Origin: Ideonella sp. WA131b
GTDB lineage: Bacteria; Pseudomonadota; Gammaproteobacteria; Burkholderiales; Burkholderiaceae_C
Assembly (NCBI GenBank): GCA_023657425.1
Contig: JAGTJW010000002.1
Coordinates: 796,431 to 860,430 of the forward strand
Length of the DNA: 64,000 nt
Direction of reading: 5' to 3'
Numbering within the stretch: position 1 is the first letter of the stretch; every line of letters begins with the position of its first letter. The position numbers were made by a program, and so were the translations under genes. This document shows, one piece after another, positions 17,256 through 25,186 of this stretch. Below the pieces are notes generated by a model. The model was not told the DNA's origin, searched no databases, and saw only the letters and a program-made list of their open reading frames with translations.

Positions 17256-17696
17256 ATGTTCCACAGCCCCTTCGCCTCCCGTCCGGCCACCACCCCCCAG
17301 CCCGGCGGCCTGTACCGTCAGGTCGGCGCGGAAACCCGGGTCTCCGGCGCCACGCCGCATCAGCTCGTGGCGCTGCTGTTCGAGGCCTACATGGAGGCGC
17401 TGGCCCAGGCGCGCGGCGCCATGCGTGAGGATCGGCGTGTCGAGAAAGGCGTCGCCCTGGGGCGTGCAGTGCGCATCCTCGAGGAAGGCCTGCGCGCCGG
17501 TCTGGACCTGCGCAGCGGCGGTCCGCTGGCACGCGACCTCGACGAGCTCTACCACTACCTCACGCGCCGCCTGACGCTGGCCAACCTTCACGACGACGAG
17601 GCCGCACTCGACGAGTGCCGCCGGCTGGTGCTGCCGCTGCAGGAAGCCTGGGCCTCCATCGGCCCGTCGGTCGACACAGCGCCTGCAGGTCGCTGA
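17256..17696 (+). CDS. fliS: flagellin export chaperone
   Basis: A 146-residue FliS, which binds the C-terminus of flagellin and keeps it unfolded before export. Family features: YRQVGAETRVSGATPHQLVALLFEAYMEAL near residues 20-50 (written here as two adjoining blocks YRQVGAETRVSGATP and HQLVALLFEAY), RAVRILEEGLRAGLD, and YHYLTRRLTLANLHDD. Length is slightly above the usual 130. Located downstream of a perfect sigma-28 site and 13 bases before fliT. Confidence 0.92.
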   Translation: MFHSPFASRPATTPQPGGLYRQVGAETRVSGATPHQLVALLFEAYMEALAQARGAMREDRRVEKGVALGRAVRILEEGLRAGLDLRSGGPLARDLDELYHYLTRRLTLANLHDDEAALDECRRLVLPLQEAWASIGPSVDTAPAGR

Positions 17697-17709
17697 GGCG
17701 CGCAAGCCC

Positions 17710-18093
17710 ATGTCGCTGCGCCCGACCATCACCCCCCGCCCCGGTAACGTCATGGACCCCCAGCTGCTGAGCTACTACGAAGCCATCGAGCGCGCCAGCG
17801 CGGACATGCTGGCCGCCGCGCGCGCCGGCCGCTGGGACGAAGTCGTCAAGCTCGAGGGCGCCTGCGTGCTGCTGATCAGCCAGCTCAAGCACGCTGTGCT
17901 GGCGCCTGACGAAGCGGGCACCGGCGCGGCGGCGGCGCCGGCCGCGCGGTCGCACTCGAACGAGGCAGCCCGCCTCAAGTCACGCATCATGCAGCGCATC
18001 CTGGTCAACGACGCCGAGATCCGCCACCTGGCCGAGCCCTGGCTGCAGGACCTCGAGGACACGCTGGCGGGCAAGCGGCAGACGCTGCATTGA
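17710..18093 (+). CDS. fliT: flagellar chaperone FliT
   Basis: A 127-residue helical protein in the fliT position. The segment MDPQLLSYYEAIERASADML and the later ILVNDAEIRHLAEPWLQDLE are FliT-like; FliT chaperones FliD and can act on FlhDC. Between them is a low-complexity Ala-rich linker. The ATG at 17752 (MDPQLL) is an alternative start that fits the family better. The ATG at 17710 has a weak GAGG site, so both are possible. Confidence 0.8.
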   Translation: MSLRPTITPRPGNVMDPQLLSYYEAIERASADMLAAARAGRWDEVVKLEGACVLLISQLKHAVLAPDEAGTGAAAAPAARSHSNEAARLKSRIMQRILVNDAEIRHLAEPWLQDLEDTLAGKRQTLH

Positions 18094-18120
18094 CGCGGCC
18101 GCGATCCTTCGACGACGGCC

Positions 18121-18882
18121 ATGTTCGAGGACACCCGGCCTGCCATGCTCGACGCCGATGGCGACGAGGACCGCTGGGGTCCGTTCCGCGTCAGCCAACC
18201 CCAGGAGCGCCTGAGGCTGCTGCGCCTGCTGCGCGATGGCCAGCAGCCGCTGGTCCTGAGCGGGCCGGACGGCAGCTCGCTCACCGCGACGCTGTGGTCG
18301 GTGGACGATACGCGGCGACTGCTGGCCTTCAGCGCGCAGGACGGACTGCCCGCGCTCGACCGCATCGTCGAAGCCGACGAAGGCGTGGCGGTGGCCTACA
18401 TGGACAGCATCAAGCTCCAGTGGGAGCTCGGCGGGTTGTTGCTTGTGCATGGGCCGCGGCAGGCAAGCCTGCAGTCGCAACTGCCGGGATCGATCTACCG
18501 CTTCCAGCGGCGCACCGCCTATCGCGTGCGCACATCGGCTCGCCATGCACCCGTGGTGCGGCTGCGCCATCCGGCAATGCCCGAGATGGCGCTGACGCTG
18601 CGCGTGCTTGATCTGAGCCTGGGCGGCTGTGCGCTGTGGTGTCCCGCCGACGTGCCAGGGCTGGAGCCCGGCACACGCTTGGGCGAAGTCACCGTTGAAC
18701 TCGACGCCACCACACGCTTCACGACCGCCGCGACGCTGGCCCACGTCAGCGGCCTGGGTCAGCACGACGGGGCCGTCCGCGTGGGCTGCGAGTGGCACAA
18801 GCTGCCGCCGGTCGCCGAACGCGCGCTGCAGCGCTGGATCGATGCGGCCCAGCGCCACCGCCGCCTGATGGCCCGGGGATGA
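18121..18882 (+). CDS. ycgR: YcgR-type flagellar brake protein (PilZ)
   Basis: A 253-residue cyclic-di-GMP receptor. The N-terminal YcgR domain spans about residues 21-120. The PilZ domain follows, with RRTAYR supplying RxxxR (Arg131-Arg135) and DLSLGG at 164-169 in place of DxSxxG, together the c-di-GMP site. When loaded with the nucleotide, YcgR acts on the motor to slow or bias rotation. It lies 27 bases after fliT on the same strand, so it is probably part of the late flagellar transcript. Confidence 0.9.
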   Translation: MFEDTRPAMLDADGDEDRWGPFRVSQPQERLRLLRLLRDGQQPLVLSGPDGSSLTATLWSVDDTRRLLAFSAQDGLPALDRIVEADEGVAVAYMDSIKLQWELGGLLLVHGPRQASLQSQLPGSIYRFQRRTAYRVRTSARHAPVVRLRHPAMPEMALTLRVLDLSLGGCALWCPADVPGLEPGTRLGEVTVELDATTRFTTAATLAHVSGLGQHDGAVRVGCEWHKLPPVAERALQRWIDAAQRHRRLMARG

Positions 18883-18886
18883 TGCG

Positions 18887-19174
18887 GTGCCCGCACGCGG
18901 CTTTACGCTCGTCGTCGGGGCCCTGGCTCGCGTGCAGCGGACACAGGAGCAGAACCGCAGCGCCCATGGCCTGTACACCAGCGACCTGCGAGCGCTGGCC
19001 GGAGCCGCCACCAGCCCGCAGGGTCGCTCCGCGATCAGCATCGAGCTCACGGGAGGCGAGACCTACCGCGCCACGATGCCGGTCAGCGGCTTCGAGCTCG
19101 AGGCCCGAATCGCGCCCGCGCAGATGCCTATCTTCACCGGCTCTCAGCCGGGCTCGCCGCCTTCCACCGAGTAG
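18887..19174 (+). pseudogene. degenerate type IV pilin-like remnant
   Basis: A 95-codon frame that opens with a GTG. It begins PARGFTLV, the prepilin cleavage signature, then jumps straight to ALARVQRTQEQNRSAHGLYT and YTSDLRALAG, which resemble the region after the pilin helix. The hydrophobic N-terminal helix, normally about 25-30 residues including Glu5, is missing. The nearest ATGs (18879, 18882) are in another frame. An internal deletion plus a start-region frameshift explains this. It overlaps the 3' end of the convergent persulfide dioxygenase gene by 31 bases. It could be expressed as a short protein but would not be a working pilin. Confidence 0.5.
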
Positions 19175-20247
19175 CCTTCGCCCCGCCAGCGGAGCAAGCC
19201 TCCGGCGAGGTTGGCCACGTCGGCCACCCCGGCGCGCGCGAGCAGCAGCGCCGCCTGCCCCGAGCGCGTGCCCGATCGGCACACCGTCACCACCGGACGG
19301 CCCGGTGGCAGCGTGGCCACGGCCGCGGCCAGCGTTCCCAAAGGCCGGTGCAGCGCGAACGGAAGGTGGCCGAGCTCGCCGTCCCACTCCGCCGCCTCAC
19401 GCACATCGAGCATGGTCACGTCATGCAGCCGCTCCTCCAGCGCCGCGGGCTCGATTTCCCACAGGCCCGCAAAGGTCCAGACCAGCGGCGCCCAGGTCGG
19501 CTCGGGTGGCGGCAGAACGTCGCTGCCGGCCGGCCGGCCGCAGCGCAGGTTGGCCGGCACAGCGCGGTCGATCTGCTTGGGGTGGGGCAGGCCCAGGTGG
19601 GCCATGGTGCCGACGAAGTCGCCCTCGTCGGCGCCTTGCCCGGCCGGACCGCCGAAGCGCGGGTTCCAGCGCCGCTCCTCGGCCACGCTGCTGACGGTGC
19701 AGCCCTTGTAGTCGTGCGCCGGGTACAGCAGGCAGTCCTCGGGCAGGCTCAGCAGTTGCTCGTGCACCGAGCGAAACAGGCGACGCGCGCTGCCCTGCTG
19801 GAAGTCGGTGCGGCCGCATCCACGAATCAGCAGCGCGTCGCCCGTGAAGGCCCTGCGCTCGTCGTCCAGCACGAAGCTCAGGCAGCCGTTGGTGTGGCCC
19901 GGCGTGGCCCGCACCTGCAGGCTGTGGTGGCCGAAGACGACGCGGTCGCCGTGGGCCAGCGGCAGATCCACGCCTTCGGCACCGGCCGCGCCGGCCAGGC
20001 CGATGCGGCTGCCGCAGCGCTGGCGGTGCAGCCAGGCGGCCGTGACGTGGTCGGCGTGCACATGGGTGTCGAGCGTGGTCACGAGCCTGAGGTCCAGCTC
20101 GCGCAGCAGCGCGGCGTCGCGCCGGGCCTGCTCGAACACCGGGTCGATCAGCACGGCCTCGCCCGTGGCCGGGCAGGCCAGCAGGTAGCTGTACGTGGAC
20201 GAGGTGGCGTCGGCCAGCTGCCGGAAGATCAGTTCAGCGGCGGGCAT
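19144..20247 (-). CDS. persulfide dioxygenase-rhodanese fusion
   Basis: A 367-residue two-domain enzyme. Residues 1-240 are an ETHE1-like metallo-beta-lactamase fold with THVHADHV (His62, His64, Asp66, His67), and later GHTNGCLSF, FTGDALLIRGCGRTDFQ and PAHDYKG. Residues about 270-367 are a rhodanese domain with active-site Cys323 in CRSGTRSG. ETHE1 enzymes oxidise glutathione persulfide to sulfite, and rhodaneses move sulfane sulfur between thiols and sulfite, so the fusion couples persulfide removal to thiosulfate chemistry. The start overlaps the upstream YeeE-like gene by 14 bases. The start ATG (20245-20247) is chosen because MPAAELIFRQLADATSSTYS begins the domain. Confidence 0.9.
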   Translation of the reverse strand: MPAAELIFRQLADATSSTYSYLLACPATGEAVLIDPVFEQARRDAALLRELDLRLVTTLDTHVHADHVTAAWLHRQRCGSRIGLAGAAGAEGVDLPLAHGDRVVFGHHSLQVRATPGHTNGCLSFVLDDERRAFTGDALLIRGCGRTDFQQGSARRLFRSVHEQLLSLPEDCLLYPAHDYKGCTVSSVAEERRWNPRFGGPAGQGADEGDFVGTMAHLGLPHPKQIDRAVPANLRCGRPAGSDVLPPPEPTWAPLVWTFAGLWEIEPAALEERLHDVTMLDVREAAEWDGELGHLPFALHRPLGTLAAAVATLPPGRPVVTVCRSGTRSGQAALLLARAGVADVANLAGGLLRWRGEGYSVEGGEPG

Positions 20248-20659
20248 CGAAGAGGTCCACGGCCAGCAGGCCGGCCAACAGGGCCAGCACGAAAATCCAC
20301 ACACCTTCGAGCCCGGCGGCCCGCGCCACCACGGCCGGGCCCGGGCACAGGCCGCCCAGTCCCCAGCCGATGCCAAACAGCCCGCCCCCCAGCAGCAGCC
20401 GCCGGTCAATGCCGCGGGCAGCGGGCCACTGCACCGGCTCGCCGGTGAGTGTGCGCCGCTGGCGCCGGGCCCAGCCGAACGGCACCAGCGCCACGGCAAT
20501 GGCGCTGCCCATCACGAGGGCCAGGCTCGGGTCCCAGGCGCCGGCCAGGTCCAGGAAGGCCAGCACCTTGGCCGGGTCGGTCATGCCGGACGCCATCAGG
20601 CCGATGCCGAACACGAGGCCCGCCAGCAGCGGCGCCACGGCCTTGAGCATGCGGTCCAT
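20234..20659 (-). CDS. YeeE/YedE-family half-transporter (second component)
   Basis: A 141-residue membrane protein with about four hydrophobic segments. It carries GLVFGIGLMASGMTDPAKV and GGGLFGIGWGLGGLCPGPAVV, the paired glycine motifs with a conserved cysteine of DUF395/DUF6691 sulfur-uptake proteins. In full-length YeeE these halves are fused and carry thiosulfate inward. Here the halves are separate genes, 3 bases apart, and translationally coupled to the persulfide dioxygenase. Predicted role: passing thiosulfate or sulfane sulfur across the inner membrane. Confidence 0.88.
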   Translation of the reverse strand: MDRMLKAVAPLLAGLVFGIGLMASGMTDPAKVLAFLDLAGAWDPSLALVMGSAIAVALVPFGWARRQRRTLTGEPVQWPAARGIDRRLLLGGGLFGIGWGLGGLCPGPAVVARAAGLEGVWIFVLALLAGLLAVDLFDARR

Positions 20660-20662
20660 CGC

Positions 20663-21112
20663 TCAGCCTCCCAGCAGGTGGCGCGCCACGTACACCGTGG
20701 CAAAGCCCGCGCCCATGAACACGAGCACGTTGGCCAGCGAGCGCAGCGACAACCGCGCCAGCCCGCACACGCCGTGACCGCTGGTGCAGCCGTTGGCCAG
20801 CCGCGTGCCCACGCCGACCAGGAGCCCGGCGGCCACGAGCACGCCCGTGCCGGCCGAGAGCGTGGCCTCGGGCAGCGGCGCGAACAGCCGCCACACCAGC
20901 GGCGCCGCCAGCAGCCCCACCGCGAACAGCAGCTGCGGTCGCAACGGTGCCAGCGGCCGGCGCAGCGCCAGTGCCTGCAGCGGCCCCGCCAGGATGCCAG
21001 TGATGCCGGCCATGCGCCCGCTGATCAACAGGTACAGCGCCGAGGCGGCGCCGATGAGCACGCCGCCGGCCAGGGCAGCGAACGGCGTGAAGGAAGGCCA
21101 GTCGATGGTCAT
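20663..21112 (-). CDS. YeeE/YedE-family half-transporter (first component)
   Basis: A 149-residue membrane protein starting MTIDWPSFTPFAALAGG. The motif GVGTRLANGCTSGHGVCGLA contains the two cysteines typical of the first YeeE/YedE half. Four hydrophobic helices are visible. The longer open frame to 21181 begins in a repeat region without a ribosome site. It is the first gene of a three-gene minus-strand operon with the second half-transporter and the dioxygenase-rhodanese. Confidence 0.88.
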   Translation of the reverse strand: MTIDWPSFTPFAALAGGVLIGAASALYLLISGRMAGITGILAGPLQALALRRPLAPLRPQLLFAVGLLAAPLVWRLFAPLPEATLSAGTGVLVAAGLLVGVGTRLANGCTSGHGVCGLARLSLRSLANVLVFMGAGFATVYVARHLLGG

Positions 21113-21198
21113 GCCGCGATCGTAGTGCGCCGCGCCAGCGAGTGAAGCCAGCCCGGTGCCCGCCGGCCAGGCCACCGGCACGGATCCGGCTCCGCCGG

Positions 21199-21254
21199 GC
21201 GGCAGCGAGGCGCCCCCTCGGGGGGGCAGCGAACGTCAGTGAGCGTGGGGGCCC
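21199..21254. repeat. C/G-run intergenic repeat
   Basis: CGAGGCGCCCCCTCGGGGGG followed by CAGCGAACGTCAGTGAGCGTGGGGG. This form (C-run, G-run, then CAGCGAACG...GAGCGTGGGGG) is a familiar dispersed intergenic palindrome of Burkholderiales. It separates the 3' end of fliE from the sulfur operon and may act in termination. Confidence 0.55.
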
Positions 21255-21258
21255 GCGT

Positions 21259-21594
21259 TCACACCTGCATGTTCATGATCTCGCTGTAAGCCTGCACCAG
21301 TCGGTTGCGCACTTGCAGCGTGGCCTGGAATCCGACCTGCGCCTTCTGCATGGCGACCATGGTCTCCTCGATGCTGACCTCGGGATTGCCCAGCGTCACC
21401 TCGCGCTGCAGCCGGCTGGCTTCGACTTGCGCGCGGCTGACGTTGTGCAGCGCGCTGGTCATCGCCGCCTTGAAGCCGCCCTGCACGCCCTCGGCGCCGC
21501 CCGGCCCGCCCGTGGCGGGCATGCCGTCGGGGCGCAGCCCGGCGCGGGCCACGGCAGCCTGGAAGTCGAAAGGTCTCAGACGCAGGTCGGTCAT
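21259..21594 (-). CDS. fliE: flagellar hook-basal body protein FliE
   Basis: A 111-residue FliE, the junction protein between the MS ring and the proximal rod. The C-terminal block ETMVAMQKAQVGFQATLQVR with VQAYSEIMNMQV is diagnostic; a glycine/proline-rich stretch sits at residues 25-40. The ATG at 21592-21594 (complement) is chosen over one 60 bases upstream because MTDLRLRPFDFQAA starts the conserved protein. Divergent from fliF, with 110 bases between the two start codons. Confidence 0.93.
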   Translation of the reverse strand: MTDLRLRPFDFQAAVARAGLRPDGMPATGGPGGAEGVQGGFKAAMTSALHNVSRAQVEASRLQREVTLGNPEVSIEETMVAMQKAQVGFQATLQVRNRLVQAYSEIMNMQV

Positions 21595-21704
21595 GATGGG
21601 CCGCACTTTAGGCGGACCCAGCCGCTCGGGCGGCTCGAAGAGCACCGCCTTCAACCCCTTGTTCCAGCTTCAGTTCCGGCTCCGCTGCGACACCATGCGA
21701 AGCC

Positions 21705-23417
21705 ATGGACAACGCCGTCGTCACGGCCGCCCCGAACGCGGCCGTCCTCGCCTCCCCTTCGCCCGGCAGCCGCGGCACGCCCACGCTGGCCCAGCGCTGG
21801 GGCCAGGTGCCGCGCAGCGCCCAACTCGGAGCCTTCATCGGCGTGCTGCTGCTCGTGGGGCTGCTGGTGGCGATGTCGCTCTCGGCCAAAGATTCCCACT
21901 ACCGCCCCCTGTTCCCGCAGCTGTCCGACAAGGACGGCGGCGCCGTCATCGACCGCCTGACGCAGCTGAACGTGCCGTACAAGTTCGTCGAGGGCGGCAG
22001 CACGATCATGGTCCCGGGCTCGCGTGTGCACGAGCTGCGCATGAAGCTGGCGCAGGAGGGCCTGCCCTCGGGCAGTGCCGGCGGCGTGGTGGGTTACGAG
22101 CTGCTCGACAAGAACAGCTTCGGCCAGACCCAGGTGCAGGAGCGCATGAAGATCCAGCGCGCGATAGAGGGCGAGCTGACGACGACGATCCAGTCGCTGG
22201 AGTCGGTGAAGTCAGCGCGCGTGCACCTGGCGCTGCCGGCCCAGAACGGTTTCTTCCGCGAGCAGCAGCGGCCCAGCGCCAGCGTGGTGCTGAACCTGCA
22301 CGCCGGGCGCACCCTCGACCGCGCCCAGGTGGCCGGCATCGTCAAGCTCGTGTCGGGCAGCGTGCCCGAGCTCTCGCCCAAGGCGGTGAGCGTGGTCGAC
22401 AACACCGGCACGCTGCTGTCGGAAGCCGGCGGCGGCGAGCTGCAGCCCGGGCTCGATTCGCAGCAGCTGCAGTACCGCCGCGAGCTCGAGTCCACCCACC
22501 ACCAGCGCATCCTGGCACTTCTGGAGCCGGTGGTGGGCCGTGACAACGTGCGCGCCACAGTGACAGCCGACGTCGACTTCGCGCAGGTGATGCAGACCTC
22601 CGAGGCCTACGCCCCGAACCAGGGTGCCGACGCCCGCGTGGCCGTGCGCGAGCAGCGCAGCGAGGAGAGCAGCCAGCCGCAGGGCGCGGCCGGCGGCGTG
22701 CCCGGGGCCACCAGCAACCAGCCGCCAGTGCCGGCGCAGGCGCCCGTCAACGGGGCGGCGCAACCCCTGGGCGCCCAGCAACTCCCCGGCGGCGCTGGCG
22801 CGGCCACGCGGCGTGAGGCGGCCACCCGATTCGAGGTCGACAAGACCACCACTGTCACCCGTCAGGCCATGGGCCAGGTGCGCCGGCTCAACGCCGCCGT
22901 GGTGGTGAACCACCGCACCAGCACCGATGCACGCGGCCGCACGAGCACGCAGCCACTGACCGCCAAGGAGCTCGAGGAGCTGACGGCACTGGTGCAGCAG
23001 GGGATCGGCTTCAACGCCGATCGCGGAGACGTCGTCAAGGTGGTCAACGCGCCCTTCCGCGCCGAGCCTGTGACGCCGACTGAGCCCACAGCGCTGTGGC
23101 AGCAGCCCTGGCTGCTGGACCTGCTGAAGACTGCCGCCGCGCCCTTCGCCTTGGCACTGGTCGCCTTGGTGGTGGTGTTCAAGCTGATCAAGCCGGCGCT
23201 GGCCACGCTGCTGGCACCGCCTCCGCCGCAGACGGCGAAGCAGCCGGGCCGACAACTCGACGAGGTCGTCGGCGCCGAGACGAGCAAGCCCGCTCTGCCG
23301 GCGCTTGAGGCACCGCAGTACGTCGGCAAGATCGAAGCCGCCCGCGCGCTGGCGCGCCAGAACCCCGCAGCGGTGGCCAACATCGTTCGCGACTGGGTCA
23401 GCGGCGACAAGGTCTGA
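21705..23417 (+). CDS. fliF: flagellar MS-ring protein FliF
   Basis: A 570-residue FliF that forms the MS ring in the inner membrane. Transmembrane helix 1 is at about 41-60 and helix 2 at about 477-496. In between are the ring-building motifs (YRPLFPQLSDKDGGAVIDRL, then EGELTTTIQSLESVKSARVH) and a Pro/Ala/Gln-rich disordered loop near 320-370. The C-terminal cytoplasmic tail (AARALARQNPAAVANIVRDW) is the FliG-binding segment. It opens the fliF-fliR gene run. Confidence 0.95.
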   Translation: MDNAVVTAAPNAAVLASPSPGSRGTPTLAQRWGQVPRSAQLGAFIGVLLLVGLLVAMSLSAKDSHYRPLFPQLSDKDGGAVIDRLTQLNVPYKFVEGGSTIMVPGSRVHELRMKLAQEGLPSGSAGGVVGYELLDKNSFGQTQVQERMKIQRAIEGELTTTIQSLESVKSARVHLALPAQNGFFREQQRPSASVVLNLHAGRTLDRAQVAGIVKLVSGSVPELSPKAVSVVDNTGTLLSEAGGGELQPGLDSQQLQYRRELESTHHQRILALLEPVVGRDNVRATVTADVDFAQVMQTSEAYAPNQGADARVAVREQRSEESSQPQGAAGGVPGATSNQPPVPAQAPVNGAAQPLGAQQLPGGAGAATRREAATRFEVDKTTTVTRQAMGQVRRLNAAVVVNHRTSTDARGRTSTQPLTAKELEELTALVQQGIGFNADRGDVVKVVNAPFRAEPVTPTEPTALWQQPWLLDLLKTAAAPFALALVALVVVFKLIKPALATLLAPPPPQTAKQPGRQLDEVVGAETSKPALPALEAPQYVGKIEAARALARQNPAAVANIVRDWVSGDKV

Positions 23418-23444
23418 TGCAGACCACCCGAACGAGAACGACCC

Positions 23445-24452
23445 ATGGCATCGAACCGTGACGATCAAGGCCTGGAGGACGCGGCCATCCTCCTGATGAG
23501 CCTGGGCGAGGAGGAGGCTGCCGAGGTCTTCAAGCACCTGGCGCCGAAGGAAGTGCAGAGGCTGGGGGAAACCATCGCCCGCATGAAGGCCATCCCGCGC
23601 GAGCGCGTCGAGAAGGTGATCGACAGCTTCGAGGCGCTGGCCGCCAACGAGAGCATGCTCGTGGCCGACAGCAACGAGTACGTCAAGTCCGTCCTGCGCA
23701 AGGCGCTGGGCGAGGACAAGGCCAACCTGCTGATCGACCGCATCCTGCAGGGCTCCGACGTCACCGGCATCGAGAGCCTGAAGTGGATGGACCCGAACTC
23801 GGTGGCCGAGCTGTTGCGCAACGAACACCCGCAGATCGTGGCCGCCATCCTGGTGCATCTGGAGTTCGACCAGTGCGCCGACGTGCTGAAGCAGTTCACC
23901 GAGCGTCAGCGCAACGAGGTGATGGTGCGCATCGCCACGCTCGACGGCATCCAGCCCGCGGCCCTGCGCGATCTGAACGAGGTCATGAGCAAGGTCCTTG
24001 CCGGCGGCGACCGAGGCAAGAAGAGCAGCCTGGGCGGCGTGAAGGCCGCCGCCGAGATTCTGAACATGATGGGCAGCGCGGTCGAGACCAGCGTGCTCGA
24101 CTTCGTGCGCGAGGCCGATCAGGATCTGGCGCAGAAGATCATGGACAACATGTTCACCTTCGACGACGTCGAGAAGATCGACGACAAGGGCATCCAGGCC
24201 CTGATGAAGGAGGTGCAGTCCGACAGCCTGGTGATCGCGCTGAAGGGTGCCACGCCGGGTCTGCGCGAGAAGATCTTCCGCAACATGAGCACCCGCGCCG
24301 CCGAGACGCTGAAGGAAGACCTCGAGAGCCGCGGCCCGGTTCGGCTTTCGGAGGTGGAAGCCGAGCAGAAGGAGATGCTGAAGATCATTCGCCGGCTCGT
24401 CGACGAAGGCCAGATCGTGCTCATGGGCGGTGGTGACGAACAGTTCGTATGA
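23445..24452 (+). CDS. fliG: flagellar motor switch protein FliG
   Basis: A 335-residue rotor protein that takes torque from the stator and sets rotation direction. N-terminal FliF-binding part (LEDAAILLMSLGEEEAAEVF), middle domain with the EHPQIVA motif (residues 127-133), and the C-terminal torque helix with charged residues (READQDLAQKIMDNMFTFDD, DDKGIQALMKEV). Length and motifs are normal. The stop overlaps the fliH start by 4 bases. Confidence 0.96.
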   Translation: MASNRDDQGLEDAAILLMSLGEEEAAEVFKHLAPKEVQRLGETIARMKAIPRERVEKVIDSFEALAANESMLVADSNEYVKSVLRKALGEDKANLLIDRILQGSDVTGIESLKWMDPNSVAELLRNEHPQIVAAILVHLEFDQCADVLKQFTERQRNEVMVRIATLDGIQPAALRDLNEVMSKVLAGGDRGKKSSLGGVKAAAEILNMMGSAVETSVLDFVREADQDLAQKIMDNMFTFDDVEKIDDKGIQALMKEVQSDSLVIALKGATPGLREKIFRNMSTRAAETLKEDLESRGPVRLSEVEAEQKEMLKIIRRLVDEGQIVLMGGGDEQFV

Positions 24453-25183
24453 GTTCCAGGCCAGGCATCCGCAACATCCCGCCGCCGCCCAACAGCAAGG
24501 GCGGCACACCTTACACGCGCTTCATCCCGCGTGAGGAGCTGGGCGACTTCGCGAGCTGGACGCCCGGTGCCTTCGGCAGCACGGACGGCACCACCGGCCG
24601 ATCCATGCCCAAGGCCACACCCGAGCCTCCCCCGGAGCCCACGGCGGCCGACTGGCAGGCGCGTGTCGCCGCCGCCCGCCAGGCCGGCTACCAGGATGGC
24701 TACCGCGACGGACTGGCGGCACTGGAGAACTTCAAGACAAGCTTTGCCCAGCAGGCCACCGCCCAGGTGGGCTCGCTGCTGGATGCCTTCGATCGCCAGA
24801 CCGAGCGGCTGGACGCGGCACTCGCCGACACCTTGGCCCGCACCGCAGTCCAGCTGGCGCAGCAGGTGCTGCGCCATCAGCTCACGCTGGAGCCGCAGCT
24901 CGTGGCCGGGGTGGCGGCCGAGGCCGTCAACGCGGTGCTGCTGTCGGCTCGCCACGTGGTGGTGCACGTGCATCCGCAGGACCTGCCGATGGTGGCCGAG
25001 GGCGCCGAGGAGGCGCTGGCCGCGCGCGGCGCAAGGCTGGTGGCTGACCCCAGCCTCGCGCGCGGTGACGTGCTGGTGGAGAGCGACGTCGGTCACATCG
25101 ACGCCCGTGTCGATGTGCGCTGGACGCAGGCGCTGTCGGTGCTGGGCCTGCCCGATGCGCCGGACGACCTCACGGAGGCTTGA
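24449..25183 (+). CDS. fliH: flagellar export ATPase regulator FliH
   Basis: A 244-residue FliH, which dimerises, binds FliI and links it to the export gate. The N-terminal IPRE (FIPREELGDFASWTPGAF) precedes a Pro-rich linker. The central coiled coil has the glycine-containing repeats GYQDGYRDGLAAL. The C-terminal domain (QLAQQVLRHQLTLEPQ, HVHPQDLPMV) is the family's FliI-binding part. ATGA overlap with fliG suggests coupled translation. Confidence 0.92.
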   Translation: MSSRPGIRNIPPPPNSKGGTPYTRFIPREELGDFASWTPGAFGSTDGTTGRSMPKATPEPPPEPTAADWQARVAAARQAGYQDGYRDGLAALENFKTSFAQQATAQVGSLLDAFDRQTERLDAALADTLARTAVQLAQQVLRHQLTLEPQLVAGVAAEAVNAVLLSARHVVVHVHPQDLPMVAEGAEEALAARGARLVADPSLARGDVLVESDVGHIDARVDVRWTQALSVLGLPDAPDDLTEA

Positions 25184-25186
25184 GCG

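Noticed and set aside
22212..24509. Long minus-strand open frame opposite fliF and fliG
   Set aside because: Shadow of two certain flagellar genes; no ribosome site, no domain.
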